64,000 nt of DNA from Longimicrobium sp. (GTDB taxonomy: Bacteria > Gemmatimonadota > Gemmatimonadetes > Longimicrobiales > Longimicrobiaceae): NCBI GenBank assembly GCA_036389795.1, contig DASVWD010000264.1, positions 1 through 64,000 of the forward strand, given 5' to 3'. A program made the position numbers and the translations under genes. Every line of letters begins with the position of its first letter. Position 1 is the stretch's first letter. Of this stretch, positions 15,415 to 23,611 are shown in pieces. The notes under the pieces are model-generated. The model saw only the letters and a program-made list of their open reading frames with translations. It did not search any database and was not told the origin of the DNA.

Positions 15415-18400
15415 ATGCAGATTCGCACCAGGAGGGCGGCAGTTCCACCGCACGCCGGCCGCGTCGCACCATTCCCTGATGCCGACCTCCTCCGCCGGAC
15501 GCGATACCGCCTCGCGCTGATCCTGCTCCTCTGCCAGGCGTGCAGCGACCACTCCCCCGGCCGTTCCACCGACGCGGAACAGCTGCTTCGGGAACTGGGG
15601 CGGCCGGGAGCGGCGCCGATGCTGGTCGCGCGCATTTCCATCCGCTCCGAGCACCGCCAGTGCACGTGGCCGGCGGACGCCACCACGCCCCCCGTCTGTC
15701 CCGGCGCGACCTCGGCGCGCCCCGCCTCACCCTCGAAGGGCACGGTCGAGGCCGCTCGGGGCCGCGCCGACCCGCAGGCGCTCCACGCGGTCGCTCTCCA
15801 CGAACTGCTCTGGTCGAGAGGCGTGGGAATTCGACTTCAGAAGGCCATCTCATACCTCCAGACCGCCGCGCGACTGGCAGGCCGGCCGGCGCCGGTGCTG
15901 GCGGACCTGAGCGCCGCGTACATGACGCGGGCGGGATGGACCGGGAATGCCCGCGACCTGCTGGAGGCGGTCGAGTTCGCCGAGCAGGCGCTCGAGCTCG
16001 AGCCGCAGAACGAGACTGCGCTCTTCAACCTGGCGCTGGCGCTGGACCGGCTCGGAATGGACGGGGAAGCGGCGGAAGCGTGGAGGCGGTACCTCATGGT
16101 CGACTCGACATCCGGCTGGGCCGCGGAAGCAAGGGGCCGGACGCGCGCGCTGCGGTGGGCGCCCACTCCGCGGAGGCCGCTTCCGGCGGGCGCGAGCGAA
16201 GCCGACATCGCGGCCTTCGTGAACCGCGACCCACAGGCGGCGCGCCTCCTGGCGATGGACACCCTGCTGGCCGAGTGGGGCGCCGCGCTCCTCCGTGGAG
16301 ACTCCGCGCTCGCGGCGGACCGGCTCCGCCGCGCGGACGCCATCGGCCGGGCGCGCGAGAAGCGCGGAGGAGACGCCTCCACGGCGGACGCCGTGCGGGC
16401 GATCCGGGCCGCCGCGAACGATTCCTCCGCGCTGCGGACGCTCGCGCGGGCGCACCAGGCGTACGCGGCGGGCCGCTCGGCGTTCGACGCGACGAACTTC
16501 CATGGGGCGGACAGCGCCTTCGCGAGGGTCCTGGCGATGCGCCCCCCCTCGCCCGCGCTGGAGCTGTGGACCAGGTACTACCGCGAGGCGGTGCGAGTCA
16601 ACCTGGGATCGCACGAGGAGCCCGCGCGGGTGCTGCGGCGGCTCGCGGCGCGGACGGACACGGTCCGGGACCCGACGCTGGCGTCCCACATCCAGTCCTC
16701 CCTCGGTGCGGCGCTCTACCGCAGCGGCCACTACCAGCCGGCGCTGGACGCGTTCGACGTGGCGGCCCGCCTGGCGGGGCGGTCGCACGAGGGCGAGCGG
16801 GCGGGAGGAGCCCGGTACTTCGTGATGGACGCGGAGTTCGCCCTGGGGGCGGCGCCCCAGGCGTACGCATCGATGCTGCAGGCCCTCCTCGCCCTGCGGC
16901 CGTACCGCGACTCGGAGTACCTGCACACCCTTCTCTCCGTCGCGGCCGAGGAAGCGGCGGGCGACGGGCTCCTTCGCGCCGCGCTGCGGCTGCAGGACGA
17001 GGGCGTCGCCGTCGCGCGGCGGACCGGCCCCCTGTACCTGGCCGAGGCGCTCCTGTGGCGCGCCCGGCTCCGGGTGGCCGCGGGCGATTCGCGGGGGGCG
17101 CTGGCGGACATCGCGGCCGGGGAGGGCCTCGTCGGGAAGCTCGAGTTCGAGGACCGGGAGTGGCTCGTGACGGACCTGCGGGCGGCGCGCGCCAGCGCCC
17201 TGCTCCGCGGCGACCCGCGGCGGGCGGCCGCCGCGCTCGATTCCATCATCACCGATTCCGCGGGAGCCGGAAGCACCCTCCGCCTGCTGCAGGCGCTGGT
17301 GGAGCGCGCCGAAGCCAGGCTCGCGCTGAACGACCGGCCGGGCGCGCTCGCGGACCTGGACCGCGCGACCGCCCTCCTGGCCACGCAGCGCGACGCCGTG
17401 ACCAGCGCGCCGCTACGCGCATCGCTGCTCGACGCGATGCGCGCCGTCTTCGACCGCGGCGTCATGCTGCAGGTGGCCGAGGAGAACGCGGCCGCGGCGC
17501 TGACCTACCTGGAGCGGGGACGCGCCTCGTTCGCGCCGACGGGGCCGAACGACGCCGGGGAGCAGTCCGGGTCCGGGAGGTGGAGGGTCCCACGGGGGAG
17601 CGTCGCCGTGGAGTACGCCCTGATCGGCGACACCCTCCTGATCTGGACCGTCTCCGACACGGCCGTCGCCCTCACCCGGCGCCGGGTGGACCGGGCCGCG
17701 CTGGTGGAGAGCATCCAGCGGGTGCGCTCGGCGCTCGAGACCCGCGCCGCCGAGCGCGCCGGCTCGGCAGAGGAGCTCCGCGCGGGCCAGGCGGCGGTGC
17801 GGGCCCAGCTGGCGGCGCTGTACGGATTGCTGGTGGAGCCGGTGCGGGAGCGGCTCGGCCCGAAGGAGACCGGGCTCGTCCTGATCGCGGACGGAGCGCT
17901 CGCCGAGGTCCCCTTCGCCGCGCTCCACGACACCGCCTCGCACCGCTACCTGATCCAGGACCATCCGCTGCGCTTCGCGGGGAGCCTGCGCGACGCGGCC
18001 CCCGCGGCGCGCCCGCTCGGGGAGCCCCGCGGCCTGGCGCTGTTCGTGGCCGACCCCGCGTTCGACGTGCGCGCGCACCCCGGCCTCCCCCCGCTTCCCC
18101 GCATCGCGGAGGGGGCTCGGCGAATCGCGGAGCGGTATCCGCGGCGAAGGGTGGTCAGCGGGCCCCAGGCCGGCCGCGACTCGGTGCTGGCGGCGCTCTC
18201 CGCCGCGAGCCTCTTCTACTTCGCCGGCCACGCCGTCTACGACGAGCAGCGCCCGGAGCGCTCGTTCCTCCTCCTGGCCGCGGGCGCCGGGCGGAGCGAC
18301 CCCGGCCGGATGACGGCGGCGGAGCTCGGCGCGCGGGACCTCTCCCACGTGCGCCTGGTGGTGCTCGCGGCGTGCGAGACGCTCCGCGCGCGGGACGGGA

Positions 18401-18648
18401 GCTCCGCGGGGTTCGCCGGGTTCGCCGGCGCGCTGCTCGCCGCGGGCGCGGGAGGCGTGGTCGGGAGCCTGTGGCGCGTCGACGAGGAGCGGACGAACGC
18501 GCTGATGGAGGAGTTCCACGCCGCGTACCGCCGATCCTGGGACGGAGACGGCGCCCTGCGCCAGGCGCAGCTCGCGCTGCTGGGGTCGGACGACCCCGCG
18601 CTCAGCTCGCCGTCCGCGTGGGCCGGGTTCCGGTTCGCGGGCAACTGA
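15415..18648 (+). CDS. CHAT-domain TPR lipoprotein (caspase-like protease fold)
   Basis: A 1077-aa protein. A lipoprotein-type leader ends in the lipobox CQAC (LALILLLCQAC, residues about 33-43). Helical TPR repeats span roughly residues 120-700 (YLQTAARLAGRPAPVLADLSAAY, EFAEQALELEPQNETALFNLALALDR, HYQPALDAFDVAARL, DRPGALADLDRATALL). The C-terminal CHAT domain spans about 760-1077. Its catalytic dyad is intact: His939 in FYFAGHAVYDE and Cys987 in VVLAACETLRA, followed by GFAGALLAAGAGGVVGSLW. CHAT peptidases act in programmed death and defence-like cascades, and related ones are activated by TPR-mediated assembly. The ATG at 15415 lies about 30 residues before the leader; no better in-frame start is visible. 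The next gene follows after 26 bp. Confidence 0.9.
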   Translation: MQIRTRRAAVPPHAGRVAPFPDADLLRRTRYRLALILLLCQACSDHSPGRSTDAEQLLRELGRPGAAPMLVARISIRSEHRQCTWPADATTPPVCPGATSARPASPSKGTVEAARGRADPQALHAVALHELLWSRGVGIRLQKAISYLQTAARLAGRPAPVLADLSAAYMTRAGWTGNARDLLEAVEFAEQALELEPQNETALFNLALALDRLGMDGEAAEAWRRYLMVDSTSGWAAEARGRTRALRWAPTPRRPLPAGASEADIAAFVNRDPQAARLLAMDTLLAEWGAALLRGDSALAADRLRRADAIGRAREKRGGDASTADAVRAIRAAANDSSALRTLARAHQAYAAGRSAFDATNFHGADSAFARVLAMRPPSPALELWTRYYREAVRVNLGSHEEPARVLRRLAARTDTVRDPTLASHIQSSLGAALYRSGHYQPALDAFDVAARLAGRSHEGERAGGARYFVMDAEFALGAAPQAYASMLQALLALRPYRDSEYLHTLLSVAAEEAAGDGLLRAALRLQDEGVAVARRTGPLYLAEALLWRARLRVAAGDSRGALADIAAGEGLVGKLEFEDREWLVTDLRAARASALLRGDPRRAAAALDSIITDSAGAGSTLRLLQALVERAEARLALNDRPGALADLDRATALLATQRDAVTSAPLRASLLDAMRAVFDRGVMLQVAEENAAAALTYLERGRASFAPTGPNDAGEQSGSGRWRVPRGSVAVEYALIGDTLLIWTVSDTAVALTRRRVDRAALVESIQRVRSALETRAAERAGSAEELRAGQAAVRAQLAALYGLLVEPVRERLGPKETGLVLIADGALAEVPFAALHDTASHRYLIQDHPLRFAGSLRDAAPAARPLGEPRGLALFVADPAFDVRAHPGLPPLPRIAEGARRIAERYPRRRVVSGPQAGRDSVLAALSAASLFYFAGHAVYDEQRPERSFLLLAAGAGRSDPGRMTAAELGARDLSHVRLVVLAACETLRARDGSSAGFAGFAGALLAAGAGGVVGSLWRVDEERTNALMEEFHAAYRRSWDGDGALRQAQLALLGSDDPALSSPSAWAGFRFAGN

Positions 18649-18674
18649 CCAACCTCAACCATTGTAGAGGAGCC

Positions 18675-19508
18675 ATGCCCTTCAACTTACACATCGAGAT
18701 CGCGGGGATCTGCCTGTTCGTGCGCAGGTCCCGGGATGGGAAGCTGCACGTGCTGTTGCCCCCCGTCGCGGGGATGGAACCGCACGTAAAGGTCATTGGC
18801 TGGCCAGCCAAATACAACCCGAAAGCCCCGACGGGGAAGACTCACCAGGAGCTTTCGCTGGAAGCCGGGACGCTCGACCTGAGCCAACTCGTCGAAGGCG
18901 GCGACTCCTTGGTGGTGGACCTGCCGGGTGTGGTGGACATATCGGACATCGTCAACATGCCGGCCGACCAGACCAAGGCGCTGGCGCACGTGGTGATCGG
19001 TCACGGCACCCTCTGCCCGAGCCCCCCCTGCCAGCATCGGAAAGGGGCGCGGTGGAGGATCAACAGCCGGCCACCCACACATATGGCGACCTCAATCCAA
19101 TGGCGGATCACGGGCGTCACGAACGAAGTGGAGGACGACAACGGAGTCAGGCGTCCGGGCCTCAAGATCAAAACCTCGAACGGCGGCACGCTCGCCACAC
19201 TGCGTCCGGACTCGGATGGGCAGATCAGGATCTACGTGTACAACGCCCCGCACGACGAGCTCCCCTCCCAGCCGGAACCGACGAACCCGGTGCTGAACCC
19301 AGGCGACGAGGCGCACCACTTCCGCGGGTACTATGCCCTGTTCGGCGACAAGGCCGGACCGCTCCCGCAATTCGAGGACGAGGGAAGAGACGCTTCCGAC
19401 CCGAACTCCTCCTTCCGGGCTGCGAACAGCCTTCCGCCTGCGTTCACCGCCCCAAGCCTCTCCAGCGGACGGCGCTTCACCTGCATGCTAGCGGTCAACG
19501 AGGAGTGA
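18675..19508 (+). CDS. Unknown protein between CHAT and M28 peptidase genes
   Basis: A 277-aa protein without signal peptide or membrane segment. It opens with FNLHIEIAGICLFVRR, then HVLLPPV and PHVKVIGWPA, an alternating hydrophobic pattern suggesting a beta-rich domain; DGQIRIYVYNAPHDELP and HHFRGYYALFGDK lie in the C-terminal half. I recall similar openings (IxIxGxCxFV...VLLP) in uncharacterised bacterial proteins, but I cannot name a family or function. A GAGGAG site precedes the ATG by 2-3 nt. It sits 26 bp after the CHAT gene and 107 bp before the M28 fusion, so the three probably form one transcription unit; it may be a substrate or partner. Confidence 0.8.
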   Translation: MPFNLHIEIAGICLFVRRSRDGKLHVLLPPVAGMEPHVKVIGWPAKYNPKAPTGKTHQELSLEAGTLDLSQLVEGGDSLVVDLPGVVDISDIVNMPADQTKALAHVVIGHGTLCPSPPCQHRKGARWRINSRPPTHMATSIQWRITGVTNEVEDDNGVRRPGLKIKTSNGGTLATLRPDSDGQIRIYVYNAPHDELPSQPEPTNPVLNPGDEAHHFRGYYALFGDKAGPLPQFEDEGRDASDPNSSFRAANSLPPAFTAPSLSSGRRFTCMLAVNEE

Positions 19509-19615
19509 TGCCGGTGCAAGGGGCCGGCCGGAGGCGAGATCGCGCGCCATCCGGCTCCGGCCCCACCCACCCCAGACGGATCCCACGGACCGGCACTCCA
19601 ACCAGGCTCTCATCG

Positions 19616-21526
19616 ATGTACACTCTTGCGAATGCCACCGTTTTCTTTGACGTCAGCTCGCTCGCGTCGGTGCGGATCTCCCCGAAAGGAGATCGCATCG
19701 TGGAGTTGTCGGCCTTTCCGGAAGCCCTCGCCGTGCTCGGCGCGCTACGCGCAGAAGGGGCGCGACTCGGCATCCTCTCCCGACTCATGGCCATCCCCAA
19801 CAAGAGGGTTTACAGGTCGCTCCAGCGGAAGGGCCTGCTCCGGTACTTCGAGCCCGACCTCGTCCTGCGCGGGTGCACCGACTCGCCCCTGTTCCTCGAG
19901 CAGGCAGCAGCCCGCGCGCGGCGGGTGCACGGCACCGGGCGGGGCACGCCACCCCCGCTTTTCGTGAGCACCAACCCGGTTGAGCGGGTCGTAGCGCGGG
20001 CCGCCGACTTCCTGACCGCGCCGCACCCGCTCCTGACGCGTCCCGTGCTGCTGGGGCACGGCCCGCTACGCTACCTGCGCATCCGCGTCCCCCCTGCGGC
20101 GCCCGTCCTCGACTGGCGCGCCCGCCTGCAAGACTACCCCTTGGTGCCGCTCCACCTGACGCGCGAGCCCGCGCAGGCGGACTCCACCTCCGTGCTCTAC
20201 GCGATCGGCGACGACCGGACCGCGACGAAGCTCGACGCGCTCGGACTCTGGGTCGACCGGCTGGGGAAGGCGGATGAGCCGCAGACGACCGAACTCTTCC
20301 TCCTGCACTCAGACCTGCACACGGAGGCAGAGCCGGCCGCACCGGCCTGGGAGGAACGCGACGATGCTCCCACCGCCGGTGCGGCACGACGCATCCTCGC
20401 CTCCACGTGCGAGGGCCTCGTCGTCGCCATCCCGGCGGGGCGCTCCCTGACCAGTTACGCCTTTCCCGGCGTGCGGCACGGGCACAACCGACAACTCCTC
20501 GCTCCTCTGGAGTGGCTGGAGGAGCGCGGGGCCGCAAGCGATGCGCGTCCGCAAAGCGCAGTCGACGCGGCGCCTGCTCCCCGGCTGTCGAAGCGGGAAC
20601 GCAAGATCCTCCGGCAGCAGGTCGTGGCGAAAGACATGCTCTCCGACATTGAGCGCTACGCGAGCTTCGCAAGCCGCCACACTTGGCATGACGACAACAA
20701 GAAGGCGGTGGCCGCCCTAGTTAAGGATCTCGAAGGTCTCGGCGGGAGCCGCCTGGCCGTGAGGCTCCACCCGTTCACCTATCAGGGTCTGGACCTCTGT
20801 AACGTCGAGGCGAAGCTACCCGCGACGGTGCCTGGGCGCGAAATCATAATCGTGAGCGCACACCTGGACTCCACCTCGGAGCGGAACACCAGTTCGCAGC
20901 CGGCCTTCGACAGGGCGCCGGGCGCCGACGACGACGCCAGCGGGATTGCGGGCGTCCTCGCCGCCGCCCGCGCCGTGCTTCAGCTGGCCGCGCCCGGCGT
21001 GGAGCACGGCGAGATCCGCTTCGTGCTGTTCAACGCAGAAGAGACCGAACTGGCCGGCAGCAAGGCATACGCGGGCGAGGAATCCAAGAGCTGCACACGG
21101 ATCACGGCCGTCTTCCAGATGGACATGATCGGCTTCGACAAGAAGAAGGGGCGGACCTTCGAACTGCACGTCGGCCACCGGAAGGACCCGAACGTACAGG
21201 AGCGCTCGCTGGAGCTGGCCGAGCTGATCCGGGACCTCGTCGTCAACGACCAGGTCTCCGCTAACTTGGTCCCACAGGTGGTCCCTGACGCGGAAAATCC
21301 GAAGGACGAAGCAGATGGCCTGAGCGACCACAGCTCGTTCCACTCCCGGAAGATCGCCGCCTGCTTGATCTCGGAAGACCGCTACCCCGGCCCCGGCAGC
21401 GCACCTGAAGACGGGAACCCCCAGTACCACCTGGAGGGAGACACGGTGGACCTTATTACTCCGGAGTACGCCGCGGACATCGCCCGGGTGGTCGCTGCAG
21501 CGGCTTGGTACAAAGCTACCCGCTGA
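19616..21526 (+). CDS. HAD-like (probably inactive) domain fused to M28 metallopeptidase
   Basis: A 636-aa protein. Residues 1-130 resemble a HAD fold: VFFDVSSLA in place of the nucleophile loop, LGILSRL, then FEPDLVL. The second catalytic Asp of DxD is Ser here (DVSS), so phosphatase activity is unlikely. Residues 140-330 are unassigned. Residues 335-636 are an M28 zinc aminopeptidase: AHLDST (His416), GADDDASG (Asp438), NAEETE (Glu475 catalytic, Glu476 ligand), MDMIGFD (Asp503), SDHSSFH (His572), QYHLEGDT (His605). No signal peptide is visible, unlike most M28 enzymes, so it is probably cytoplasmic, or exported by some other route. Confidence 0.85.
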   Translation: MYTLANATVFFDVSSLASVRISPKGDRIVELSAFPEALAVLGALRAEGARLGILSRLMAIPNKRVYRSLQRKGLLRYFEPDLVLRGCTDSPLFLEQAAARARRVHGTGRGTPPPLFVSTNPVERVVARAADFLTAPHPLLTRPVLLGHGPLRYLRIRVPPAAPVLDWRARLQDYPLVPLHLTREPAQADSTSVLYAIGDDRTATKLDALGLWVDRLGKADEPQTTELFLLHSDLHTEAEPAAPAWEERDDAPTAGAARRILASTCEGLVVAIPAGRSLTSYAFPGVRHGHNRQLLAPLEWLEERGAASDARPQSAVDAAPAPRLSKRERKILRQQVVAKDMLSDIERYASFASRHTWHDDNKKAVAALVKDLEGLGGSRLAVRLHPFTYQGLDLCNVEAKLPATVPGREIIIVSAHLDSTSERNTSSQPAFDRAPGADDDASGIAGVLAAARAVLQLAAPGVEHGEIRFVLFNAEETELAGSKAYAGEESKSCTRITAVFQMDMIGFDKKKGRTFELHVGHRKDPNVQERSLELAELIRDLVVNDQVSANLVPQVVPDAENPKDEADGLSDHSSFHSRKIAACLISEDRYPGPGSAPEDGNPQYHLEGDTVDLITPEYAADIARVVAAAAWYKATR

Positions 21527-21584
21527 CGCGGCGGGTGGAAATGAGGAGATAGGAGGCGTCTAGGTGGAGGGCTGCGGAACAGCA

Positions 21585-22559
21585 TCAGGTTCCTACAGCC
21601 AGCAGTAACCGATCCAGCTCTGTCTGGACCTCTTCCCAGCGCAGCGTGCCGCCTCCACGAATGGCACGCCGAATCCGCTCGATGCTATCCTGAGCCGAGC
21701 CCGGTACGGGCAGCTCCGCGGCATGATCTAACGCCGCGCGCGTCTCGCGCGTCCGGAAGTACGCCTCGTCGCGACGAGCGGCGGCGAGGCGGGCGGCCTC
21801 GGCCCACGCACCGAGCCCCAGAAGGTCACGGTCCACCACGTCCGCCATTCCCGCGCGCCCCGCCGCGAGCAGGTACTGGAGCCTCTCCGGCGCCTCTGCT
21901 GCGCTCTCGCCGACCTGTCGATAGACATCCGCCACCTGCCCCGCGCCGTCGACGTCCTCCAGCAGCACCTGGACCTGGCTGGCCAGCAGCGAGGCCGTCG
22001 CGGCGTCCCGCTGCCGGACCGCCAGCTCGAGGTCCACCAGCAGGGCGCCGAGGCGGACGGCCCTCGCCTCGTCGGTCAGCGGGTCTCCCGCCCCGAGCGT
22101 CGAGCGCCAGGGGCGGCTCCGGACCCACTCGGGCGAGAGCGACGCCCCCCCTTCCGCGACGACCGTGGCCAGGCGGGCCGGGTCAACCGGGTCCGGAGCG
22201 TTCCGGCGCAGCCACAGGACGGAGCCGAGCGCCACCGCCGCGAGCACCGCGGCCAGCGCGAGCCGGCGCGCGCCCGGCCGATGCCACCCCCGCGCGCGGC
22301 GGGGCCGGAGCGGGATGACTCCCGGCTCGCTCGGCCGCTCGGACTCACCCGGATCCCCGGGCGCAGCCACTTCGGGAGCCCGGGGTTGACCCACCCCTGC
22401 CGCCTCGAGCTCCCGCAGCACGCCCGCGGTGTCGGCGAGCACCTCGTAGTCGTCGTCCGACTGCGCGAGGCGCGCCAGCAGCTCCGCGCGCTCGCGCTCG
22501 TCCAGCCGCCCGTCGAGCAGTGCCGCGAGGCGGTTGTCGTCGATGCCGGGATCTTTCAC
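21585..22559 (-). CDS. Anti-sigma-factor-like single-pass membrane protein
   Basis: A 324-aa protein. An acidic helical N-terminal part of about 55 residues (RLAALLDGRLDERERAELLARLAQSDDDYEVL) has the usual anti-sigma layout but no zinc-binding Cys. A Pro/Arg-rich stretch and one membrane segment follow (LALAAVLAAVALGSVLWL, about residues 100-117). The extracytoplasmic part of about 200 residues is mostly helical. The gene starts (GTG, 22559) 74 bp downstream of the sigma-factor gene, so it probably restrains that sigma factor. Its outer domain could sense the signal. It converges on the M28 gene. Confidence 0.75.
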   Translation of the reverse strand: MKDPGIDDNRLAALLDGRLDERERAELLARLAQSDDDYEVLADTAGVLRELEAAGVGQPRAPEVAAPGDPGESERPSEPGVIPLRPRRARGWHRPGARRLALAAVLAAVALGSVLWLRRNAPDPVDPARLATVVAEGGASLSPEWVRSRPWRSTLGAGDPLTDEARAVRLGALLVDLELAVRQRDAATASLLASQVQVLLEDVDGAGQVADVYRQVGESAAEAPERLQYLLAAGRAGMADVVDRDLLGLGAWAEAARLAAARRDEAYFRTRETRAALDHAAELPVPGSAQDSIERIRRAIRGGGTLRWEEVQTELDRLLLAVGT

Positions 22560-22632
22560 CGGGTGTCTCCTCGCATAGGCGGACCTATCCTGGTTGGATG
22601 GCCCCGCGTCGCAAAAGTCGCCACGTTCTGCC

Positions 22633-23424
22633 TCATGGCTCCTCCTCTCCCTCCTCTTCCTCCAAGAGCTCGCGCACGTCCTCGGCGGATACGCCCGCCT
22701 CTTCGAGGTACCTGCGCAGCAACGTGCGCAGGCGCTCGATCGGCCGGTACAGCGCCTTCGGCTCCAGCCCCAGCGCGCGCTCCACGTCCGCTACTTTTCG
22801 GCCGTCCGCGAAGTGCATCCGCACGATGATCCGCTCTTCCGGCTCCAGGCGGTCGAGCGCCCCGTCGAGCGCCGCCAGCAGGGTGCGGCGCCGCGACCTG
22901 GCCTCGCCCGCGATCACCCCGCTGTCGGCGGAACCTTCCGCGGGCGTGCGGTCGAGCACGTCGGGGTCGGCCGGCTCTGGACGCAGGGACGAGCGTGCCT
23001 TCAGCTGCGCGAAGAGTCGGGCCAGCTCGGCGTCGGAGGCCGTGGTGCGGCCGGCGGTGCGCAGCTTCTCCGCCGCCTCCTCCAGCCGGAAGCCATCGCG
23101 GTAGACCAGTGTCTCCAGCTCCTTCGCGAGCTGTCCGTGACGCTCCGCGGCCTTCGAGCACCGCCACCGCCCCCAGCGCTCGCGTGCGTGCTCGTGGAAG
23201 TACCGGTCGATCACCACGGCCAGGTACGTGGTGAGCTTGCACTCGCCGCGGAACTCGCGCAGCGCCTCGTAGTCGTTCTCGATCAGCTTCATCTTCGCCG
23301 TGGAGGCGAAGTCTTCGGCGTCGTCGCCCCAGACGCTGTTCCTGTGGCAGACCGTGGCGGCGACCTTCTCGATCCACTCGAGGTGGGCGAGGAAGAGGGA
23401 CTCGGGGTTCAGCCGGTCGAACAT
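22633..23424 (-). CDS. Sigma-70 family RNA polymerase sigma factor (ECF-like)
   Basis: A 263-aa sigma factor. Region 2 covers about residues 20-95 (WGDDAEDFASTAKMKLIENDYEAL, FRGECKLTTYLAVVIDRYFHEHARERWGRWR). A linker of about 80 residues follows. Region 4 is near 190-245 (LDRLEPEERIIVRMHFADGRKVADVERALGL, then YRPIERLRTLLRRYL), and the tail is very acidic (EEEEGEEE). The longer linker sets it apart from minimal ECF factors. ATG at 23424 precedes region 2. It is followed by the anti-sigma-like gene and is divergent from the membrane-protein gene at 23612, making it the likely regulator of this cluster. Confidence 0.88.
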   Translation of the reverse strand: MFDRLNPESLFLAHLEWIEKVAATVCHRNSVWGDDAEDFASTAKMKLIENDYEALREFRGECKLTTYLAVVIDRYFHEHARERWGRWRCSKAAERHGQLAKELETLVYRDGFRLEEAAEKLRTAGRTTASDAELARLFAQLKARSSLRPEPADPDVLDRTPAEGSADSGVIAGEARSRRRTLLAALDGALDRLEPEERIIVRMHFADGRKVADVERALGLEPKALYRPIERLRTLLRRYLEEAGVSAEDVRELLEEEEGEEEP

Positions 23425-23611
23425 CGGTCCGGACACCGGGGGGCGGGGGTCGCACGGGAGGAGAATGAACGCAGCAAAACTATTCCGCCACCGTGCGCAC
23501 ATCAACACCGGCGGCGGGAAAACGGCCGCCCGTGTCCATCTGAGAGGTGGCCGGAGCTCGACGTATCTGGCAGGCAGGACCGCTGACGAGCTTTGATGCG
23601 GAGGACCTCCC

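Noticed and set aside
15540-18674. Long plus-strand frame overlapping the CHAT gene in another phase
   Set aside because: Shadow translation; only its 3' part from the ATG at 18675 is a real gene.
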